IMG/VR virus record: IMGVR_UViG_3300030103_000715
Coordinates: 1-20,093 of that record
Origin: a virus
Reading direction: 5' to 3' (one strand)
Length of the DNA stretch: 20,093 nucleotides
Both the position numbers and the translations under genes were made by a program. Below are positions 15,370-20,093 of the stretch, piece by piece. Position 1 is the first letter of the stretch, and the number at the start of each line of letters is the position of its first letter. Below the pieces are notes generated by a model that worked only from the letters and a program-made list of their open reading frames with translations, had not been told where the DNA came from and ran no database searches.

Positions 15370-15904
15370 CGATTTAATATTGCAATGGGAACCTAAGATA
15401 AATAAAATGTTATCTAACATTTACATTCAAGGATATGATCGAGATGATCTTGCCCAAGAACTTAGGTTGATAGTTTTAAAAGCTGCAAAACTATATAAAC
15501 CAAATAGAAACGCAATATTTCATACTTATTTACACACAGCTATGGTAAATAGATTAAAAACGCTGTGGATGCAAGCTAGTAAAAAACTTCATGGACAAAG
15601 TTTAGATGCTACAACAAGTGACTCTGATGGAGAAAATAGTTTTAAATTAAGTGACTTTGTAAAACAGTTAGATGAAAACTTAGATGAAGTAGAATTTATA
15701 GATTATTTAGAGTCTTTAGATTTAGATGACGGTGAAAAACAATTTTTAAAAGACAAATTTATGAACAGGACTATGAAGGACATAGAACAAAACTTAAAAC
15801 AATTAACAAAAGTAAACACTGTCAATGGTGAAGAAAGTGTGGTAAACTACTCCATATACAAAGTAAAAAAATCTTTGAGAAACAAAATTAACGAAGAGAA
15901 ATAG
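15356..15904 (+). CDS. Sigma-factor-like protein
   Basis: Starting at ATG 15356 gives 182 residues. Residues about 8-78 match sigma-70 region 2: a helix containing YDRDDLAQELRLIVLKAA, then the segment FHTYLHTAMVNRLKTLWMQA, the equivalents of the core-binding and -10-contacting helices. Residues about 114-178 (EFIDYLESLDLDDGEKQFL, then MNRTMKDIEQNL) would fit a shortened region 4. No region 1 or 3 is seen, as in small phage and ECF-type sigma factors. An upstream ATG at 15305 is in frame but would overlap the previous gene by 65 bases, so 15356 (14-base overlap) is preferred. A T4 gp55-like late role is possible but not shown. Confidence 0.65.
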   Translation: MEINDDLILQWEPKINKMLSNIYIQGYDRDDLAQELRLIVLKAAKLYKPNRNAIFHTYLHTAMVNRLKTLWMQASKKLHGQSLDATTSDSDGENSFKLSDFVKQLDENLDEVEFIDYLESLDLDDGEKQFLKDKFMNRTMKDIEQNLKQLTKVNTVNGEESVVNYSIYKVKKSLRNKINEEK

Positions 15905-15906
15905 TA

Positions 15907-17145
15907 TTGGAAAACTTTAATTTTATAGAGTCTGCGATCATATTTGGATTATGTGATGCCGGCAATTATAAACAATTTACCTATAATCCTAAAGACTTTG
16001 CTGAACATGGTAAAGCATATGAGTTTATACAAACATACATTGATGATTACAAAGAGTTCCCTACATCAGAGGTTTTAGTTGAAAAGTTTGATTCATTAAA
16101 AACAGATGCACAGTCAGTTAATTTTAATTATGCATTGAACGAATTTAGTAAACAAGTTATGTTTAGACACATTATCTCAGTATTTCAAGATAATAAACCA
16201 TTGCTAACAGAAAACCCTAAAAAAGCATTAGGTTCAATTATGGATAATTTAAATGATATTGAAATATTACATGATGCTGATGTAAATCAATACGATACGG
16301 GTGACTTAGATAGATATGAAGAATGGAAGAAGAGAAGCTCTGTAAGACAGATGGGTGATGGCATGATAGGTATTAGGACACCATTTCACATGATTAACTC
16401 TACTGGTGTAGGATGGCAGAAAGGGGATTTAATTACTGCTTATGCTAGACCGACTGTAGGTAAGACATGGTTATGTTGTAAGTTAGCAGCAGATGCGATA
16501 CTCAGTGGATATAAAACACTATTAGTATCTACCGAAATGCCTGTCGCATCCATCGGATTAAGGATGGATGTGTTACTAGCACACGCTCAAGGGTATGAAT
16601 TATCACATAGTGCACTTAGAACGGGGCACAAGATTGATGAAGAGATATACAAAAAGTTTTTACAAAACACTAATTTTAAAAATTTACTAGTATGTGATCA
16701 TATAAGTGGTGAAGATAGTATTTCGTTACCTAGTATAACTAACTTGGTGCGTAAGTATAAACCTGATGTTTTAATTATTGATGGGGTATATTTAGTATCT
16801 ACTCACGACAAAAATAAAGCGGTGTGGGAACAATCACACTCATTATTTTACGGTTTAAAAACAATGGCATTGTCAACCAATACTACTGTTATCGCATCTA
16901 CTCAAGCTACAAGAGACGCGGCTAATATGTATACTCAACCTACAGCAAGTCAAGTTGCTTTTGGGGATGCATTAATTAGAGCATCAGATGTTGCACTCTC
17001 TATGTGTATGGTAGAAGATGAGCCTAAATTAAGAGAAGTAGCGTTCCAAAAATATAGGGACGGTGATTTAGGTGGTAGAGATTCCCAATTTATATGGGAT
17101 GTTGACAAAGGCAAAGTAGAGGAGAACAATGAGTCGTTTATCTAA
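15907..17145 (+). CDS. Replicative DNA helicase, DnaB type
   Basis: The 412-residue product uses a TTG start two bases after the sigma gene stop, with GAAGAG upstream; no ATG lies near. The N-terminal ~120 residues are a small helical domain like that of DnaB. The RecA-type core has the Walker A motif ARPTVGKT (residues 180-187), an Glu at 210 in STEM (motif H1a), the Walker B DVLIIDG with Asp292, a motif H3 Gln333 in IASTQATRD, and the K-x-R finger at 382-384 in QKYRDGD. Such helicases form a hexamer that unwinds the fork. It is followed by a zinc-ribbon gene and then the primase, so a split helicase/primase system is encoded rather than a T7-like fusion. Its last 17 bases overlap the next gene. 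Confidence 0.9.
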   Translation: MENFNFIESAIIFGLCDAGNYKQFTYNPKDFAEHGKAYEFIQTYIDDYKEFPTSEVLVEKFDSLKTDAQSVNFNYALNEFSKQVMFRHIISVFQDNKPLLTENPKKALGSIMDNLNDIEILHDADVNQYDTGDLDRYEEWKKRSSVRQMGDGMIGIRTPFHMINSTGVGWQKGDLITAYARPTVGKTWLCCKLAADAILSGYKTLLVSTEMPVASIGLRMDVLLAHAQGYELSHSALRTGHKIDEEIYKKFLQNTNFKNLLVCDHISGEDSISLPSITNLVRKYKPDVLIIDGVYLVSTHDKNKAVWEQSHSLFYGLKTMALSTNTTVIASTQATRDAANMYTQPTASQVAFGDALIRASDVALSMCMVEDEPKLREVAFQKYRDGDLGGRDSQFIWDVDKGKVEENNESFI

Positions 17146-17344
17146 AAAATACAAATGCGGTAAATGTTCTGCAAACGGAGTTATTAAAGTGGGGCTTACT
17201 ATTATAGACCCTAACTCATTATTACTTAAGCCAGTTTTAGGTTTAGTAAAGAACGATCCATATTGTTTTCAATGTGGTATGACATTTCCTGAAGGGTTTT
17301 GGAAAGAGAAAGATGGTTTTATATACAGGATATCAAAGAACTAA
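17129..17344 (+). CDS. Small zinc-ribbon protein in the replication cluster
   Basis: The 71-residue product has two CxxC knuckles, C10-x2-C13 (KYKCGKC) and C46-x2-C49 (YCFQCGM), which fit a four-Cys zinc ribbon. The region between holds a hydrophobic stretch (SLLLKPVLGLV). The start at 17129 is supported by AGAGGAG about five bases upstream. It lies between the helicase and primase genes, overlapping the first by 17 bases and ending one base before the second start. It may be a small partner of the helicase or primase, for example a DNA-binding or loading factor, but no family is recognised. Confidence 0.65.
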   Translation: MSRLSKKYKCGKCSANGVIKVGLTIIDPNSLLLKPVLGLVKNDPYCFQCGMTFPEGFWKEKDGFIYRISKN

Positions 17345-17345
17345 T

Positions 17346-18206
17346 ATGGATTGGGCAACAGCATTGACGGATATGGGGTTGTCTATACCTGTAGGGGATA
17401 GTCAAGTATCTATTTTATGCCCGTTTCATGAAGACACCACAGAATCTTGCTCTATTAATATAGAAAAAGGTGTTTGGATATGTTTTGCAGGTTGTGGACA
17501 AGGTGGTTTGAAAAGTTTCATTAAAGAGTATAAAGATTGGGATTATAGACAAGTTAATCAATACCTAGTTAATTATAAGGGTAACTATAAAGATGATTTA
17601 TTTGATTTTACTATAGAAGAAGAAGATAAACAATTACCTGAAGTTACTATACCTTATACACTAGGAGCTGTACCCCCATGGATATTTAACAGAGATTTTA
17701 CTAAAGCAAGCATGAAAAAATGGAGATGTGGTGTTACGGGCAGGAATGGATTAGTATTACCAATGCTTGATAAAGATGAAAGAGCAGTTGGATGGGCTAT
17801 CAGACAAGAAAAGATAATTCCTAAGTATTTATATTCTAGAGGACTACAAAAATCGAAGATATTATTTGGTCAGCATTTAATTACCCCATCACAAACACTT
17901 TGTGTGACTGAGGGACCTTTAGATACAATGTGGTTAGACCAGCTTGGATTTAAATCTGTGGCTATACTAGGTGCAATTATGTCAAGGAGACAGCAGGAAT
18001 TACTATTGACACTACCTGTAAAAGAGATTATACTATGTTTAGATAATGATAAGGCTGGTATAATTGGTCGTAACAAAGCATTAGATATGTTGAGAGGCAA
18101 GATTGCACTATCTTATATAAAAATTCCTAGTGAATATAAAGATGTGCAGGATATCAGATCTTATGATATACTAAAAAATGTAATAAACAATAGACGATAC
18201 TGGTAA
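17346..18206 (+). CDS. DNA primase, DnaG-like (CHC2 zinc finger and TOPRIM)
   Basis: Starting at ATG 17346, one base after the preceding stop, gives 286 residues; an earlier in-frame ATG (17313) would add eleven unconserved residues and overlap the zinc-ribbon gene. Residues 25-50 form the zinc finger, C25PFH28 with C46-x3-C50 followed by GQGG. A TOPRIM domain follows: the acidic EGPLD (Glu189) and LDNDKAG (Asp233, Asp235). These are the metal-binding residues of DnaG-type primases that make RNA primers at the fork. The protein is shorter than bacterial DnaG and lacks a long C-terminal helicase-binding region. The next gene (SSB-like) follows after ten bases with an excellent ribosome-binding site. 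Confidence 0.85.
   Translation: MDWATALTDMGLSIPVGDSQVSILCPFHEDTTESCSINIEKGVWICFAGCGQGGLKSFIKEYKDWDYRQVNQYLVNYKGNYKDDLFDFTIEEEDKQLPEVTIPYTLGAVPPWIFNRDFTKASMKKWRCGVTGRNGLVLPMLDKDERAVGWAIRQEKIIPKYLYSRGLQKSKILFGQHLITPSQTLCVTEGPLDTMWLDQLGFKSVAILGAIMSRRQQELLLTLPVKEIILCLDNDKAGIIGRNKALDMLRGKIALSYIKIPSEYKDVQDIRSYDILKNVINNRRYW
18006..18034 (+). promoter_or_regulatory. Internal sigma-70-like promoter candidate
   Basis: TTGACA (18006-18011) and TATACT (18029-18034) are separated by 17 bases inside the primase TOPRIM region. They match the bacterial consensus at 11 of 12 positions and lie about 180 bases upstream of the SSB-like gene. It may boost transcription of the SSB and polymerase genes, but such matches also arise by chance in AT-rich DNA. 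Confidence 0.3.
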
Positions 18207-18216
18207 GGAGGATAAT

Positions 18217-18951
18217 ATGTCTGGAATCGGTATGATACAAAACAATATTCAAAACAGGACTGCAAGATCTACTCAGAGCACTGAGAGTACAGGTAAAGAA
18301 ATCTGGTTAAAAGATGGTGATCAAGTATTTATGAAATCCATTGCAACAGGTGACGAGGACGACATCTTTTTAGATGAGTTCCATGTGTATGAATTTCAAA
18401 GCGGTGTAGATAAAAGTTGGAGAAGTGTCTTGGTAGTTAATGGTGAACCCGTTGATGATGTACCAAGTGAAGCTCTATACTGGGAAGATGGTGGCAAAAG
18501 AAAGCTTCCTCGACACAAATTTGCACTATGGGTGTATGTAACAGAAGTTCTACACACTGAACAACGTGTTGATTCATGGGAAGAGATCACAAGTCCTACG
18601 GGTAATAAACTTTATAAGGAAGTTGTCAATGACTTTAAAGTAATGACACTCTCTTTCGGTGCTAATAACATCAACTGGAATCAATTAGTAGACGTTTACG
18701 GTGATAATGGAGCACTTGATAAGTCTGTGATAAGAGTAAAAAGAAGAGGTAGTAGTTTAGATACAACTTATACTATTACATCTACTAACGGTAGTATTGA
18801 ACTACCCGAAGATAAACAAGCAGAGGTGGCAAACCTCACACCTATCAAAGAGTATGTAGCTCAAAGATACGGTAAATTTGAAGCATCTGATACATCAGTG
18901 CCTGCAAATGCAGTGTCAGTTGATGATGAAGATGACGATATGCCCTTTTAA
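18217..18951 (+). CDS. Single-stranded DNA-binding protein candidate
   Basis: The 244-residue product starts behind TAAGGAGG (18204-18211). The protein ends DDEDDDMPF, an acidic tip closely like the DDDIPF end of bacterial SSB, which recruits partner proteins. The body looks beta-rich and contains positively charged segments (KRKLPRHKFALWVYV, IRVKRRGSS) that could bind DNA, in the manner of T7 gp2.5 or T4 gp32 type phage proteins. It sits between the primase and the DNA polymerase, the standard place for a replication SSB. The OB-fold itself is not obvious from sequence. It ends at TAATG, overlapping a possible polymerase start by one base. Confidence 0.7.
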   Translation: MSGIGMIQNNIQNRTARSTQSTESTGKEIWLKDGDQVFMKSIATGDEDDIFLDEFHVYEFQSGVDKSWRSVLVVNGEPVDDVPSEALYWEDGGKRKLPRHKFALWVYVTEVLHTEQRVDSWEEITSPTGNKLYKEVVNDFKVMTLSFGANNINWNQLVDVYGDNGALDKSVIRVKRRGSSLDTTYTITSTNGSIELPEDKQAEVANLTPIKEYVAQRYGKFEASDTSVPANAVSVDDEDDDMPF

Positions 18952-18952
18952 T

Positions 18953-19013
18953 GGGGACCTCCATAACTATGCAGCCCTCAGCCGATGTCCTGTTGGGGGT
19001 TGCTGCAAATCCG
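18953..19013 (+). promoter_or_regulatory. GC-rich structured leader candidate before the DNA polymerase gene
   Basis: By hand count 36 of the 62 bases at 18952-19013 are G or C, about 58 percent, while flanking genes are near one third. It contains TGCAGC (18970-18975) that can pair with GCTGCA (19002-19007), and ACCTCC (18957-18962) that can pair with GGGGGT (18995-19000, one G-U). These two pairings cross, as in a pseudoknot. No U-tract follows, so it is not an intrinsic terminator. A cis-regulatory RNA is suspected. Confidence 0.4.
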
Positions 19014-20093
19014 ATGATAGTAACAACTAATACATTTGACTCAACCATAGACTTATTTACTAAGTCAACGAGCACTGAATGGATTATTGATGTTGAAACT
19101 AACGGATTGAATCCTTATGATATGCATCAACTATGTGGTATAGGTATATCTACGACTAATGATAAAGATAATATATATTATTTCCCATTTAGACATCAGT
19201 CAGAGGAACCAAATTTATCTCAATCAGATTTAAATAAACTTGTAGAGTGTATAAACACTAAATGTAAAACTTTAGTAGGGTACAATGTGAAGTTTGATGC
19301 TAAGTTTTTAGAGAACGAAGGTATTGATATACAAGCTATGGATCTAGTTGATGTATTAGTCATGGTTAGAATGACTGAACCAACTACTATAAACCAATTG
19401 AGTCTTACAGATACTATTATTAGAAGTTATGGGGACGATGCAGGGAAATATGATATTGATACTAAACAAGTTTTACGAAAGAATAAGTGGACTAAGGACT
19501 TTTCTTTAGCACCTCCATCTATATTAGGACCATATTGTATTAAGGATGTGGAATGGACACGCAGAGTTTACTTTGATAGGCTTAAAAAACTAGACGAAAC
19601 AAAACAATCTGAGCTATTTAAGTTCCAATGTGACCTAACTAAAACTTTATACACTATGGAAAAACGTGGTATCCCTATAAATAATGCATATGCTAAAGTA
19701 GCCTACGAGAAAATGATGAAGAGGGTAGCTGATTTGAAGCTACAGGTATATGAATTAGCGGGGCAAGAGTTTAATATTAGTAGTCCTAAACAAATTGGGG
19801 AGATATTTAATGGCATGGGAGTTCATTCTCCTGCTAGAACAGGCACGGGTGCAGAGGCGTGGAATGAAGCAGTATTAGTACAACTTAATAATCCACTCGC
19901 AGGTATGATAAGACAGTATAGAACACTTGTAAAATATAGCTCAACATATATAGAACCCTATCTAGAGATGCCAGTTTTACATACTAACTTCTGTAATTGG
20001 GGTACAGTAACAGGTAGACTATCATCTCGTAACCCAAATTTGCAGAATATACCTAGAGATGTAGTGTATGTTGAAGATAGACAGCTATCGGAT
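19014..20093 (+). CDS. DNA polymerase, PolA family with 3'-5' exonuclease, 3' partial
   Basis: The frame runs off the right edge after 360 codons. Residues are numbered from ATG 19014. The proofreading domain is complete: Exo I D26VE28 (in IIDVETNG), Exo II N91 and D95 (LVGYNVKFD), and Exo III Y174 with D178 (YCIKD). A thumb-like helical region follows, then TGRLSSRNPNLQNIP (residues 333-347), the first conserved polymerase motif of family A. The fingers and the active-site aspartates lie outside. ATG 19014 is preferred because it puts MIVTTNTF just ahead of the exonuclease core; ATG 18951 (a TAATG junction) would add 21 residues with unusual codons, and ATG 18969 would add 15. The phage therefore encodes its own replicative polymerase. 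Confidence 0.9.
   Translation, partial: MIVTTNTFDSTIDLFTKSTSTEWIIDVETNGLNPYDMHQLCGIGISTTNDKDNIYYFPFRHQSEEPNLSQSDLNKLVECINTKCKTLVGYNVKFDAKFLENEGIDIQAMDLVDVLVMVRMTEPTTINQLSLTDTIIRSYGDDAGKYDIDTKQVLRKNKWTKDFSLAPPSILGPYCIKDVEWTRRVYFDRLKKLDETKQSELFKFQCDLTKTLYTMEKRGIPINNAYAKVAYEKMMKRVADLKLQVYELAGQEFNISSPKQIGEIFNGMGVHSPARTGTGAEAWNEAVLVQLNNPLAGMIRQYRTLVKYSSTYIEPYLEMPVLHTNFCNWGTVTGRLSSRNPNLQNIPRDVVYVEDRQLSD

Noticed and set aside
17313-17345. Longer start for the primase
   Set aside because: It would overlap the zinc-ribbon gene, and MDWATALTDMG at 17346 is a natural N-terminus.
18969-19013. Intrinsic terminator after the SSB-like gene
   Set aside because: A GC-rich hairpin can form but no run of T follows; the next bases are AAATCCGATG.
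18845-19075. Minus-strand open frame across the SSB/polymerase junction
   Set aside because: It is antisense to the acidic SSB tail and the GC-rich leader, with no ribosome-binding site.
1-20093. tRNA genes, CRISPR arrays, integrase or attachment sites, insertion sequences
   Set aside because: No tRNA-like T-loop with matching acceptor, no regularly spaced repeats, and no transposase or recombinase motifs were seen on reading both strands.

Overview
This is a stretch of a low-GC tailed bacteriophage genome (Caudoviricetes). All genes lie on the plus strand, packed with short gaps, TAATG stop/start junctions or small overlaps. The gene order (fibres, head-tail connection, tail tube, tape measure, hub, then DnaB/DnaG/SSB/PolA-type replication) and the protein style (repeats such as DIAKI-x-GD, Kelch-like propellers, and fibre repeats also familiar from uncultured marine viromes) suggest a marine phage of a bacterium. 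The replication proteins are bacterial in type and there is a phage sigma-like factor, so an archaeal host is unlikely. The host cannot be fixed from sequence; an AT-rich marine bacterium is an inference. No integrase, tRNA, CRISPR array or insertion sequence was seen, and no capsid or terminase gene falls in the window.

Layout. 2-4216: two large fibre or decoration proteins, the first cut by the left edge, the second with two predicted propellers and Kelch-like repeats. 4219-6143: five small genes, mostly unrecognised, some with coiled coils. 6147-7733: a connector/adaptor and a probable tail terminator. 7771-14999: the tail module, consisting of a large tail tube protein, a gpG/gpT-type chaperone pair joined by a predicted -1 frameshift, a short tape-measure candidate, a distal-tail protein, and a 1095-residue hub/fibre ending in a self-cleaving S74 chaperone. 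No sheath gene is present, so a siphovirus-like non-contractile tail is the simplest reading. 14983-15904: a helix-turn-helix/zinc protein and a sigma-factor-like protein. 15907-20093: a DnaB-type helicase, a zinc-ribbon protein, a DnaG-like primase, an SSB-like protein and a PolA-family DNA polymerase that runs off the right edge.

How it fits together. The middle genes build the tail in the usual siphophage order (adaptor, terminator, tube, chaperones, tape measure, distal tail, hub). The two regulators sit exactly between the late structural block and the replication block, where they could time the switch between them. An identical 12-mer, TAGTATAATATA, lies just upstream of two strong ribosome-binding sites (before 5497 and before the tail tube gene), and is a candidate promoter element for the host or phage sigma factor.

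Most interesting points: (1) the A AAA AAA slippery site at 9912-9918 followed by a perfect 10-bp stem and a possible second, crossing stem (a pseudoknot); (2) a 62-base GC-rich island between the SSB and polymerase genes that looks more like a structured RNA leader than coding sequence; (3) the repeated 12-mer promoter candidate together with a phage sigma-like gene; (4) a beta-rich module that appears twice in the tube protein and again in the hub.
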